NCBI RefSeq assembly: GCF_900177805.1
Contig: NZ_FXAX01000001.1
Coordinates: 248,001 to 312,000 of the forward strand
Length of the DNA stretch: 64,000 nt
Source: Fibrobacter sp. UWB13
GTDB lineage: Bacteria > Fibrobacterota > Fibrobacteria > Fibrobacterales > Fibrobacteraceae
Direction of reading: 5' to 3'
The notes under the pieces were generated by a model. The model ran no database searches and was not told the DNA's origin. It saw nothing but the letters and a program-made list of their open reading frames with translations. Position numbers and translations under genes: made by a program. Positions 25,718-33,577 of this stretch are shown piece by piece. The number at the start of each line of letters is the position of its first letter. Within the stretch, counting starts at the first letter, position 1.

Positions 25718-26987
25718 GTTGTAAATCTCCACCGCACGGGTATTGCTTGAGCCACTCAATAATTTGCTCCTTGGGGTGCTTTTCGGAACAGAGTTCGGGA
25801 TAAACTTTCGGAGCGAGTTCTTCTGGATCAAAGCCAAAGTTAAAAAGTGCCCAAATTCCGGTGCCAAAACTGGCTCCTATTGCAATGGCAGCAGGGAAAT
25901 TCCCCGTAGTTTGAGCTGCAATCAAGAACCCGAGAAGCCCTTCTAAAAGGGTTGTTCCCAACAGGTTTTTGCGTTCCATCTCTTGGCAATAGTCAATCGA
26001 ATCGGCGGATACTTGGTACAACATTTTGCCGTAGTCTTGCTTGAGCCAAACGGTATTGTTTTTTTCGTTATAACAAATTCCTTTGGTGGTGCTAGCTGTA
26101 ACGTTTTTAACGGGGTGGTATATGGTTGAAATCGTTTGAGAGCTGTCGCTGAAACGGAACCAGCGTCGTTTTATCGTATGTAGCGTATCTGTTCGTGCGC
26201 TGTCGATAGATGCTGTTTCTATGTTTTTCATTTTTTCGAGATTCTTTGCAGCTGCTTTCCTTATTTCGTCATTTCCGCCGAATGAGAATGGCGAGGAAAA
26301 TCCCCAAAAGTCTATCGTTATTGCAAAACGATTACGCTTTTCATCGAGGTCTCTGCCATAACGGAGCTCAAACGACATTTTGCAATTTTCTCCAACAGCG
26401 CCGGTTATAAAAAGGCCTCCGCCAACTTCTGTATAAAATTTAGGCTCAGGATTCGGAATCCATATTTGTCTAAATCTACCGCCGTTATCGATTTCGCGAC
26501 CGTTCCTTGACAAATGTTGCGTAAAGCCTAATTTCCATTTGTCATTGATCGGAATCTGCTCGATAAGCATTCCTCCGCCGGAATAGCGGGTGAAAAATGT
26601 GCTGGAATCATGCATTGGAGCGTACAAAATTGCAAATGCGTTGCCCCATCCTGTGATGCCGAAATACGGGGAGGCAAAACCAGCTTGCACGATTGGAGTG
26701 AGTGATTGCAGTCCGTATCCGAAAGTGAAGTAATCGCCGCTGATAAATCTTTCGAAAGAGGCGTCGCCCCACCATTCCGTGTTGTGACCGTCTTCATCGC
26801 GAACGCCATTTTTAAGTTGCCCTGCATAATATGAAAAACTGACGTTGTTAATGACATCGTTTCTTCCATAGCTGTCCATAAAAGCGGCTGCTGGAGGCGG
26901 GCGCGTGATAGAACTGCAACTAGCAAGGAATATCGCTAATGCGATTGCTAAAAAAGAACGTATCCAATGATTTAAGATTATTTTCAT
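25704..26987 (-). CDS. Hypothetical lipoprotein, cassette copy 1 (protein B)
   Basis: 427 residues with lipobox FLASC and SSITRPPPAAAFMDSYG. It aligns by eye along its full length with 23302-24576 (shared SYYAGQL, GGGMLIEQIPIN, FYTEVGGG, LRYGRDLDEKRNRFA, GICYNE, WLKQDYGKMLYQ, MERKNLLG, EEL/EIxPKxYPE). Overlaps protein A copy 1 by 4 nt (ATGA), so translation is coupled. Confidence 0.75.
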   Translation of the reverse strand: MKIILNHWIRSFLAIALAIFLASCSSITRPPPAAAFMDSYGRNDVINNVSFSYYAGQLKNGVRDEDGHNTEWWGDASFERFISGDYFTFGYGLQSLTPIVQAGFASPYFGITGWGNAFAILYAPMHDSSTFFTRYSGGGMLIEQIPINDKWKLGFTQHLSRNGREIDNGGRFRQIWIPNPEPKFYTEVGGGLFITGAVGENCKMSFELRYGRDLDEKRNRFAITIDFWGFSSPFSFGGNDEIRKAAAKNLEKMKNIETASIDSARTDTLHTIKRRWFRFSDSSQTISTIYHPVKNVTASTTKGICYNEKNNTVWLKQDYGKMLYQVSADSIDYCQEMERKNLLGTTLLEGLLGFLIAAQTTGNFPAAIAIGASFGTGIWALFNFGFDPEELAPKVYPELCSEKHPKEQIIEWLKQYPCGGDLQQTAP

Positions 26988-27859
26988 AGGAGTAAACTAA
27001 ACGAAAAGGACCAGTAAATGACGGGATTTGTTTCTGTATGAAGTCCCATTTCGTATGACATAATAGAGAAAAAGTGCTGTTTTTGATTCGCTTCTTTTAG
27101 TAAAGGCAAATTTGAATAATTGGCGAATTCAAGACCGTAATAGAATATCCATTTGTGTAATTTATAGCCATATGAAAATCTGGTGGCAGGATTTCCGTTC
27201 AGATTTTCGCCGGCATTGATGATGTGCAATTGACGTAATCCGGCGTGAGCGCCAAAGGCTAGACCATGGTTATTCATGAAAAACATGGTTCCGCCACCCA
27301 AATTGAGCGAACCGGAGAAGTTGTTTGTGCTGGCCCCTGCATCAAAATGGTAAGTGTAGTTGACGTTATAATCTTTTCTTTCTCTGTTATAGCCGAAGTA
27401 ATGACCGAAAGACAGATCATATGCGGCACCAACGTATATTGGTCCGAGCCATTGCACGATGATGGGGGAGATTCCAATTTCTAACGGGATGGAGTAATGC
27501 GTGGTCAGGAACATCCCTCCGCCAAAGGTGTGACCATACCAGTTTTCTGCACCTTCGGTGTTTTCTGTTTTGGGCCAAGTGATGTTGTATAAGTTGATGT
27601 CAAGGCGGGCGTTGAATCCGCTGATTTTATCTTCTCCGTATTCGCGTTCGCTTCGGCAAAAATCGGAATGCATCGCTTTTGGGGTGGATGGGTCACATGC
27701 TCCAAGCGAGTTTCCTATGGTAAACAGGTATCTTACTCCAGGTGCGATTTGCTTAGCTGCCATAGCAGGGGGCACTATGCTGGGGGCTAAAACGACATCG
27801 TCTTCAGCCCATGTGATCGCACATGCAAAAATGATGAATAAAAGAATGATTTTACGCAT
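26984..27859 (-). CDS. Hypothetical exported protein, cassette copy 1 (protein A)
   Basis: 291 residues with a signal peptide (MRKIILLFIIFACAITWAED). Same pattern as 24573-25412: VLAPSIVPPAMAAKQIAPG, ISPIIVQWLGPIYVGAAYDL, NFSGSLNLGGG, HGLAFGAHAGLRQLH, and a terminal FSFSLLL strand typical of barrels. The two copies differ mostly in a loop near residues 155-175. Unknown function, probably outer membrane. Confidence 0.75.
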   Translation of the reverse strand: MRKIILLFIIFACAITWAEDDVVLAPSIVPPAMAAKQIAPGVRYLFTIGNSLGACDPSTPKAMHSDFCRSEREYGEDKISGFNARLDINLYNITWPKTENTEGAENWYGHTFGGGMFLTTHYSIPLEIGISPIIVQWLGPIYVGAAYDLSFGHYFGYNRERKDYNVNYTYHFDAGASTNNFSGSLNLGGGTMFFMNNHGLAFGAHAGLRQLHIINAGENLNGNPATRFSYGYKLHKWIFYYGLEFANYSNLPLLKEANQKQHFFSIMSYEMGLHTETNPVIYWSFSFSLLL

Positions 27860-27903
27860 AATGTTTTTCAGCTAAAGTCTAGAAAAATAAATAACATAAA
27901 AAA

Positions 27904-27925
27904 CTCACCAATGGATTTTGGTGAG
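27904..27925 (-). terminator. Intrinsic terminator after trpA
   Basis: Stem CTCACCAA / TTGGTGAG followed on the minus strand by TTTTTTATG. Confidence 0.8.
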
Positions 27926-27972
27926 CTTTATAAGTAATGCGTGAGCGATGCGCTCCTGAAATGCGCGGATTT

Positions 27973-28725
27973 TTACTTGCCGGCGATTTCTTTGGCTTTT
28001 GCTTCGATGGCGGCGATGGCTTTTGCGCGGCCTTCGGCGGTATCTTCGTTGGCAAGCACGATGTTCACGAACACGGAACCTGCGACCACAGCGTACACGT
28101 GCTTTGAAAGCACCTTGGACTGTTCGCCGTTGCGGATGCCGAAGCCGCCGAGAACTTTGGCGCCGTGCTTACCGACCGTGTCGATAAAGTCGAGTGTTGC
28201 CTGGTCAATGGTGGTTTCGCTTCCGGTTGTACCTGCGCGAAGGGCGGCGTAGATGTACTTGAAACCGGCTGAAGCCATTGTTTCAAGGCGTTCCTTGGTC
28301 ATGCTGGGTGCTGCCACCGGGATGTTTTCGAGTCCGTGCTTCTTGCAAGCTTCGGTGAGACCTTCATCATGGTCGAATGGCAAGTCCGGAATGATGCAGG
28401 CGGAAACGCCCGCGTCCTTGCACATCTTGACGAAGTTTTCGACGCCCGGCGTAAAGGCGAGGGAGCCGTAAGTCATGATGTAAATCGGCGTCTCGGGGTG
28501 ACGTTCGTGAATCTGCTTCACGATGGCAAGGCCCTGCTTGGTAGAATAGCCTTTTTCGAGAGCGATGGTGGATGCCGTCTGGATGGCGGGACCGTCGGCG
28601 CTAGGGTCGCTGAAGGCAAGTTGGATTTCAAGGATGTTGGCGCCACCCTTCACAAGTGCGTCGGCGATGGCGATAGAAGTTTCAGCGTCAGGAAAACCCG
28701 CAATAAGATGAGACATTAAATTCAT
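27973..28725 (-). CDS. trpA: Tryptophan synthase alpha chain
   Basis: 250 residues from the ATG at 28725, chosen because AAGGAAG lies upstream at good spacing, 5 nt after the trpB stop. It cleaves indole-3-glycerol phosphate to indole. Catalytic Glu and Asp are in LEIQLAFSDPSADGP; other motifs are YIMTYGSLAF, PDLPFDHDEGL and KVLGGFGIRNGEQ. The N-terminus (MNLMSHLIAGFPDAETS) is about 15-20 residues shorter than E. coli TrpA and lacks its first helix. Confidence 0.95.
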   Translation of the reverse strand: MNLMSHLIAGFPDAETSIAIADALVKGGANILEIQLAFSDPSADGPAIQTASTIALEKGYSTKQGLAIVKQIHERHPETPIYIMTYGSLAFTPGVENFVKMCKDAGVSACIIPDLPFDHDEGLTEACKKHGLENIPVAAPSMTKERLETMASAGFKYIYAALRAGTTGSETTIDQATLDFIDTVGKHGAKVLGGFGIRNGEQSKVLSKHVYAVVAGSVFVNIVLANEDTAEGRAKAIAAIEAKAKEIAGK

Positions 28726-28730
28726 GGTGA

Positions 28731-30008
28731 TTACTTCCTTGTCATAATTTCGGCGTCGTGGATGTCTTCGTTGTTTTCGAGGCGAACAAGTTCGGCCTTG
28801 AGGAATTCCTTCCACTTTTCGGGGCGGAACACGGGGCTCGTGATAAAGATGTCCTTGTCGCCGCGGCCACTCATGTTGATGACGAGAGCCTTGTCCTTCG
28901 GGAGCTCCTTCGCAATTTTCATAGCGGCGGCGCCGGCGTGAGCGCTTTCGAGGGCGAACAAAATCCCTTCGTTACGTGCAAAGAACTTGACGGCTTCAAG
29001 AGCTTCCTTGTCGAGAATTGCCGTGAATTCCACGCGGCCAGATTCGCCGAGGGCGGCGAGCTGCGGGCCGATTCCCATGTAGTCGAGGCCTGCGGAAATG
29101 GAGCGCGTCGGCATAGATTGACCGTCTTCGTCAATGAGGAAACGGCTCTTGTAACCCTGCACGATGCCTTCGCGGCTGGCGTTACCCGTCATGCGGGCTG
29201 CGTTTTCGCCAACGTTCGGGCCAACGCCACCGGCTTCTGCACCAATCAAACGCACGTTCGCATCGTTGATAAACGGCGTGAACACGCCGATGGAATTGCT
29301 ACCGCCTCCGACGCAAGCGACAACGGCAGCAATGTCGATGTTGCGTTCTGCGGCCTGGCGCTTGACTTCTTCACCGATAATCGACTGGAAGGTACGAACG
29401 ATATCCGGGAACGGGGCTGGGCCGAGTGCGGAACCAAGCACGTAATGAGTGTTTTTGAAATTCGTGGCCCAGTCGCGCATGGCTTCGTTCACGGCATCCT
29501 TGAGCGTGCGGCTACCGCTCGTGACCGGAACGACCTTTGCACCGTACATTTCCATGGTGGCCACGTTCGGCTGCTGGCGGCGCACATCGACTTCTCCCAT
29601 GTACACCACGCATTCGAGGCCGAGCTTTGCGCAAGCGGCGGCAGTGGCGAGCCCGTGCTGACCGGCGCCTGTTTCGGCGATGATGCGGGTCTTGCCCATC
29701 TTCTTGGCCAAAAGGCACTGACCGATAGCGTTGTTGATCTTGTGGGCACCCGTGTTGGCGAGACCTTCGAGTTTGATGTAAATCTGCGCACCGCCCAAAA
29801 GCTTGGTTGCTGTCGGAGCGAAGTACAGCGGAGTTTCGCGGCCAATGTAGTCGCGCTGGATGATGCGGAGTTCTTCGAGGAATTCCGGATCGTGGATGTA
29901 CTTGTTGAATGCCGCTTCGAGGTCGTCGAGCGGGCGGCGGATGATTTCGGCAACGTACTTGCCGCCGAACTTGTCAAAAAAACCGTTGTTAGAAGTTGTA
30001 GAGGTCAT
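28731..30008 (-). CDS. trpB: Tryptophan synthase beta chain
   Basis: 425 residues. It joins indole and serine using PLP. The PLP lysine is in GAHKINNAIGQCLLAK, the phosphate-binding loop in CVGGGSNSIGVF, and RETPLYFAPTATKL and GAGQHGLATA are also present. It is the first structural gene after the trp attenuator and is followed by trpA. Confidence 0.97.
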   Translation of the reverse strand: MTSTTSNNGFFDKFGGKYVAEIIRRPLDDLEAAFNKYIHDPEFLEELRIIQRDYIGRETPLYFAPTATKLLGGAQIYIKLEGLANTGAHKINNAIGQCLLAKKMGKTRIIAETGAGQHGLATAAACAKLGLECVVYMGEVDVRRQQPNVATMEMYGAKVVPVTSGSRTLKDAVNEAMRDWATNFKNTHYVLGSALGPAPFPDIVRTFQSIIGEEVKRQAAERNIDIAAVVACVGGGSNSIGVFTPFINDANVRLIGAEAGGVGPNVGENAARMTGNASREGIVQGYKSRFLIDEDGQSMPTRSISAGLDYMGIGPQLAALGESGRVEFTAILDKEALEAVKFFARNEGILFALESAHAGAAAMKIAKELPKDKALVINMSGRGDKDIFITSPVFRPEKWKEFLKAELVRLENNEDIHDAEIMTRK

Positions 30009-30016
30009 TGTTGTTC

Positions 30017-30060
30017 TGTCATCCTGAGCGATGGGCGGAGCCCGAAGTCGAAGGATCTAG
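30017..30060. repeat. Dispersed repeat copy (TGTCATCCTGAGC...GAAGGATCTAG)
   Basis: Lies between the trp terminator and the trpB start. Ends tgtcatcctgagcg and gtcgaaggatctag; nearly the same ends occur at 41022-41060. Confidence 0.7.
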
Positions 30061-30110
30061 TTAAGGGTTAAAGTCTCTATGCCTGCTGAGGCGCTGCGAG
30101 TCCAGAAACC

Positions 30111-30143
30111 AAAAAAATCGGCTTCCGGAGAGTCCCGAAAGCC
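30111..30143 (-). terminator. trp attenuator terminator (3:4 hairpin)
   Basis: Nine-bp stem GGCTTTCGG / CCGGAAGCC (one G-T pair), loop GACTCT, then GATTTTTTT. Its 5' part, GGGACTCT, is exactly complementary to AGAGTCC in the preceding 1:2 hairpin, so an antiterminator can compete with it. Confidence 0.88.
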
Positions 30144-30179
30144 TTTTACAAACACTTGATGAAATCAGCAAACCGGACT

Positions 30180-30236
30180 CTATTTCGTAGAGCCCCACCA
30201 CCAACGGTTGAAACGGATTACTGCGTTCATCTTCAT
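30180..30236 (-). CDS. trpL: trp leader peptide
   Basis: An 18-codon frame, MKMNAVIRFNRWWWGSTK, with three consecutive Trp codons (30195-30203) just before a hairpin (GGGCTCTA / TAGAGTCC) that includes the stop codon, then the terminator at 30111-30143. This is the classical attenuation layout: stalling at the Trp codons would free AGAGTCC to pair with GGACTCT and prevent termination before trpBA. The first ATG lies about 7 nt from the -10 box, so the transcript may be leaderless or start at the second ATG. Confidence 0.88.
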   Translation of the reverse strand: MKMNAVIRFNRWWWGSTK

Positions 30237-30242
30237 ACTATA

Positions 30243-30271
30243 AATGTAGGAATGGTAATTTAATTTGGCAA
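30243..30271 (-). promoter_or_regulatory. Promoter of the trp leader
   Basis: TTGCCA (30266-30271), 17-bp spacer, TACATT (30243-30248), reading on the minus strand directly into trpL. It lies in and just before the 3' end of the upstream lipoprotein gene region. Confidence 0.65.
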
Positions 30272-30280
30272 GGGGTGGTT

Positions 30281-31435
30281 TTATTTTTTCTTGCCTTCGA
30301 GGTATTCCGTGATTTTGGGGACCATCAGCGACTTGCGGCTGATTTTTTCGGCGGAGAAGTAAACGCCTTCGCTGAAAAGTTCTCCGAATGCACTTTCGGC
30401 GATTTTTTTAGCGGTGGCTTCGTAATCGCCTGTAGCGTAGATGATGGTGTAGGAGCCCGATTCGATGAACGGTGTTTCGGCCGCGGTCTCCGGATCCGGA
30501 TTCGGGTCGTGTCCGTCAACCTTGGCAAAGAGAATGTCGCGCTTCTTTTCTTTGGCAATTTCGGGCATCACGGCGGCGAGACGTTTAAAGAAATCCTTCT
30601 TGGTCGAATCGACATACCAGTCGTTGCTTGCGATTCCGATTTTGACGCCTTCGATTTCGTAATCCTTGTAGTCGGAGAGGAAAATTTCTTTGTCCGTCAT
30701 GCCGTAGTAATCGTGCGACGCATCGTCCATTTCGCGGGAGAGCTTGGCGACGCTATCGGGGGAAAGCTTGAGCTGTTCGATGAGGCTTTTCCATGCAGAC
30801 GAATCTAAAGTCGAGGATGCAACTTTGGTCAAGTTGCGCGTGTCAGAAAGGATGCCCGCCAAAAGAATCTTGGCCATGTCGTTATCGATTTTGACGTCGG
30901 CCTTTTTGTAGAGATCCCAAATGATGGTGCAGGCGGAACCGATAATTTGACGGTTCACGTAAGTGTCGGAGGTGACTTTTTCATCAAGGTCGCCAGGAAT
31001 GTGGTGGTCGATAATCTGGAGAATCTTAGCCTCTTTGACACCTTCGACGGATTGCGCGGATTCGGCGTGGTCGGTGAGGATGAGACGCGTACCGGCTTTT
31101 ACGGATTTCATTTCCTCGGGAACTTTGAAACCGAATTTTTCGACAATGTAGGCGGTCTCTCGGTTGATGGGGCTTACGATTTTGGCTACGGCGTTGTGGC
31201 CCAAGGCGCGCATGAGCGCAGCGTAACTCATAGCCGAAGTGACGGCATCGACATCAGGAGTCTTGTGCCCGATGACAAATGTGGTGTCGGAACCCCAGTC
31301 CAAGGCGTTGACGGTGTTTTTGAATTCTTCTCCTTCGTTGTTTGAGTCAGAAGAAGTGCTGTCGCCGCAAGCGCAAAGAAGTGCACTTGAGAGACAAACG
31401 GAAAGAATGTTGTTGAAAATAGTTTGTTTGTTCAT
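30281..31435 (-). CDS. DHH-family phosphoesterase, family II pyrophosphatase-like, lipid-anchored
   Basis: 384 residues from the ATG at 31435, chosen because it begins a lipoprotein signal (lipobox LLCAC). The body matches family II (manganese) inorganic pyrophosphatase: FVIGHKTPDVDAV, LTDHAES, IIDHHIPGD, GILSDTRNL, and near the C-terminus the substrate-binding ISRKSLMVPK. The DHH domain is about 45-240 and DHHA2 about 245-380. Family II pyrophosphatases are normally cytoplasmic, so an exported lipoprotein form is odd. It lies between two copies of a trp-type leader. Confidence 0.82.
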   Translation of the reverse strand: MNKQTIFNNILSVCLSSALLCACGDSTSSDSNNEGEEFKNTVNALDWGSDTTFVIGHKTPDVDAVTSAMSYAALMRALGHNAVAKIVSPINRETAYIVEKFGFKVPEEMKSVKAGTRLILTDHAESAQSVEGVKEAKILQIIDHHIPGDLDEKVTSDTYVNRQIIGSACTIIWDLYKKADVKIDNDMAKILLAGILSDTRNLTKVASSTLDSSAWKSLIEQLKLSPDSVAKLSREMDDASHDYYGMTDKEIFLSDYKDYEIEGVKIGIASNDWYVDSTKKDFFKRLAAVMPEIAKEKKRDILFAKVDGHDPNPDPETAAETPFIESGSYTIIYATGDYEATAKKIAESAFGELFSEGVYFSAEKISRKSLMVPKITEYLEGKKK

Positions 31436-31499
31436 AAGCTGAAAAATAGTTTTTTTCGCTTTTTGCGGGATTTTGTAAATTTTTATTTCATTTGCGGTT

Positions 31500-31660
31500 G
31501 CAGAGGCGCTGCAAAATGAAGATGCAAAAAAATAGGCTTCCGGCACATTCCGGAAGCCATTGAATCAAACACTTGATGAAACCAGTGAATCCGTTCCGTT
31601 TTACGGGAACCCCTCCCGCAAGCGGTCTGAGTGGATTACCGATTTCACCTTTACGTATAT
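31500..31660 (-). ncRNA. Trp-less paralog of the trp leader
   Basis: This stretch aligns with the trp leader (30085-30240): shared GTAATCC, ACCGYT, TTTCATCAAGTGTTTG, the terminator, and GCAGCGCCTC beyond it. Where trpL has TGGTGGTGG this copy reads TTGCGGGAGGGG, so no Trp codons remain; the aligned frame would start GTG at 31648 and stop at a TAA after 15 codons. A promoter lies directly upstream and the lipoprotein gene directly downstream. It may be a decayed duplicate or a leader that senses another signal. Confidence 0.7.
31526..31558 (-). terminator. Terminator of the second trp-type leader
   Basis: Perfect stem GGCTTCCGG / CCGGAAGCC with loop AATGTG, followed by TATTTTTTT on the minus strand; nearly the same hairpin as the trp attenuator. 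It lies about 90 nt before the lipoprotein start. Confidence 0.85.
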
Positions 31661-31661
31661 C

Positions 31662-31690
31662 AATATACACTGTAATTCGTTGATTGTCAA
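31662..31690 (-). promoter_or_regulatory. Sigma70-type promoter of the second leader
   Basis: TTGACA (31685-31690), exactly 17-bp spacer, TATATT (31662-31667): a near-consensus promoter reading into the leader and the pyrophosphatase-like gene. Confidence 0.8.
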
Positions 31691-31745
31691 TAGGTTACGA
31701 TAGCTTTTTTGTAAATTTTTGGTACGATTTTAGTGCGGTATAGAA

Positions 31746-31771
31746 AAAGCCTATCTTGGAGGATAGGCTTT
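31746..31771 (-). terminator. Intrinsic terminator after trpCF
   Basis: Perfect 10-bp stem AAAGCCTATC / GATAGGCTTT, then TTTCTATACC on the minus strand. It isolates trpCF from the downstream leader. Confidence 0.85.
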
Positions 31772-31796
31772 ACTTGTAATCGCAATTTCTTGAATG

Positions 31797-33410
31797 CTAT
31801 TTTGCAGCGAATTCCGCAAACAGCGCTTTCATCTTGTCATGATTCTTGATTCCGGGGGCGTCTTCGATGCCGCTAGATACGTCGATGAGTTCGGGGTGGA
31901 ACTTTTCGCAGATTGTGGCGACATTTTCTGGATTGATGCCGCCGGCGAGCCAGAGCGGGGCTCCGTTTGCTTTTTCGCGGAGGAGCGATTCGGGGATGGT
32001 CTTGCCGGTGCCGCCGGGGATGCCTTCGACCTTGGCGTCCAGCAAAATGCGGGGTTCGCCGTTTTTGCGGAGGCTTGCGACGTAATCGAAGTCTTCGGGG
32101 GCGCCTACGCATGCTGCGCAGTAGTAGGGGAGGGCTGCGCTGCAAGATTCCGCGAGTGCGTCGGAATTGTGCGGATCAACGCCGTGGAATTGTACGGCGT
32201 CGAGCACGCCTTCTTGGGCGAGCTTGATGGCTGTTTTGCCTTCGACGGAATTGGGGTCGGTAATCACGCCAACGAGTAGTGGTTCGACAGGCTCACCAAC
32301 CTTATTTAGGTTCCTGAGCTTGTCGAAGGGCTCAGGATGACACGTGCGGATTTTTGCGGCGAAGTTTCGCACGAATTCTTCGGTGGTGAGTCTCTTGGTG
32401 GTGCTGAACACGAAACCGAGCATGTCGGCGCCGAGTTCGGCGGCGAGGAGACCGTCTTCTTCACGTGTGATGCCGCAGATTTTCACGAGCGGGCGGCGCG
32501 CATCTTGTGGGCGCGCATCTTGTGATGAGGCTGCGCGAGTCTCGTTGTTGGCAAACTTGCGTTCGGCGAATTTCTTCCAGAACTGTCCACGGGCGTTTTC
32601 GCATCCGCTTTCGAATGCGCTGACCACGTCTTTGGCGAGCGGCGGATTCTTGGCGACGGCTTCACCGACGAGAATTCCCGTGAATCCGAGATTGCGGGCG
32701 TATGTCGCATCGGCGGCGCTCAGAATGCCAGATTCAAAAACGGCTTTGGCGGGGAGCTTGCTGCGAACGCTTGCGGGAATCAGCGGGTCCGTGTGGAATG
32801 TGGCGAGGTCGCGGGAATTGACGCCAGCAACGATCGTCTTGGCGGCTGCATCACCGAGAGCGGCTGTCACAACGGCAAGCTTGCGGAAATCGTCAGCTTC
32901 GCGGACTTCAACGAATGCCTGAATGCCGAACTTCTGAGCACGCTGTGCCATTTTCACGAGCTGTTCGTCGTCGAGGATGCGGGCGATGAGTAATACGGCA
33001 TCGGCGCCACAGCGGTAAGCGATATCGATTTCGTCTTCGAATAAAAGGAAATCTTTGCGGAGAACAGCGCACGTGTGCAAACCTTGCTGACGGCGGCGTT
33101 CCATCAAGTCCGCTACGGCAATCAAGTCACGCAGCGAACCCTTGAAAAAGTTCATTTCGGTCAGCACGGAGACCGCTTGAGCGTGTGCTTCGGCGTAAGT
33201 CGTGGCGAGTTCCACCGGATTTAAGTCAGGTGCGATGTCTCCCTTGGATGGCGAAGCCCTCTTGACCTCAAGGATGGCTCCTGCGTTACCCAAAAATTCA
33301 GTATGACCAACGCGACGCGCCTCGGGAATATCAATGTTGAAATTCAGTCCAAGTCTATCGATGTCTTCGCGGCGCATCCGCACGATTTTTTGCAAAATAT
33401 CTTCGCTCAT
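31797..33410 (-). CDS. trpCF: Fused indole-3-glycerol phosphate synthase / phosphoribosylanthranilate isomerase
   Basis: 537 residues. Residues about 1-260 are TrpC, with catalytic Lys in LEVKRASPSKGD, VLRKDFLLF, VGVNSRDLATF-like AGVNSRDL, and FESGILSAAD. Residues about 312-537 are TrpF, with catalytic Cys in LVKICGITREEDG and the C-terminal phosphate-binding LIDVSSGIEDAPGIKNHDK. Together they convert phosphoribosyl-anthranilate to indole-3-glycerol phosphate. The TrpF half contains an extra segment of about 22 residues (CHPEPFDKLRNLNKVGEPVE) encoded by a dispersed palindromic repeat at 32283-32343 that keeps the frame open. A linker with SSQDARPQDARR joins the halves. Confidence 0.95.
   Translation of the reverse strand: MSEDILQKIVRMRREDIDRLGLNFNIDIPEARRVGHTEFLGNAGAILEVKRASPSKGDIAPDLNPVELATTYAEAHAQAVSVLTEMNFFKGSLRDLIAVADLMERRRQQGLHTCAVLRKDFLLFEDEIDIAYRCGADAVLLIARILDDEQLVKMAQRAQKFGIQAFVEVREADDFRKLAVVTAALGDAAAKTIVAGVNSRDLATFHTDPLIPASVRSKLPAKAVFESGILSAADATYARNLGFTGILVGEAVAKNPPLAKDVVSAFESGCENARGQFWKKFAERKFANNETRAASSQDARPQDARRPLVKICGITREEDGLLAAELGADMLGFVFSTTKRLTTEEFVRNFAAKIRTCHPEPFDKLRNLNKVGEPVEPLLVGVITDPNSVEGKTAIKLAQEGVLDAVQFHGVDPHNSDALAESCSAALPYYCAACVGAPEDFDYVASLRKNGEPRILLDAKVEGIPGGTGKTIPESLLREKANGAPLWLAGGINPENVATICEKFHPELIDVSSGIEDAPGIKNHDKMKALFAEFAAK
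32283..32343. repeat. Palindromic repeat inserted in frame inside trpF
   Basis: Arms ttcgacaggctca (32283-32295) and tgagcttgtcgaa (32315-32327) form a 13-bp inverted repeat with one mismatch, followed by ggctcaggatgaca. The same unit is intergenic at 36432-36476. Confidence 0.85.
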
Positions 33411-33577
33411 AATTCCTCTACGCCAATTGTAGAAAAATTTAAGGCGCGTTCTAATAAAATACTGTTTTAGTAGGAGTTTTGGAGTTGTCTATAGAGGACA
33501 CTTTGAGTTGTGTGGGGCTTTTTTTTGATGCGTTTTCTAGTTCGGCGGCTTAAATTTAAAGAAAAAAGGGATGTGCT

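Noticed and set aside
25529-25867. 112-codon minus frame between cassette copies
   Set aside because: It overlaps the end of the lipoprotein gene in another frame, has no signal or motif and no ribosome site.
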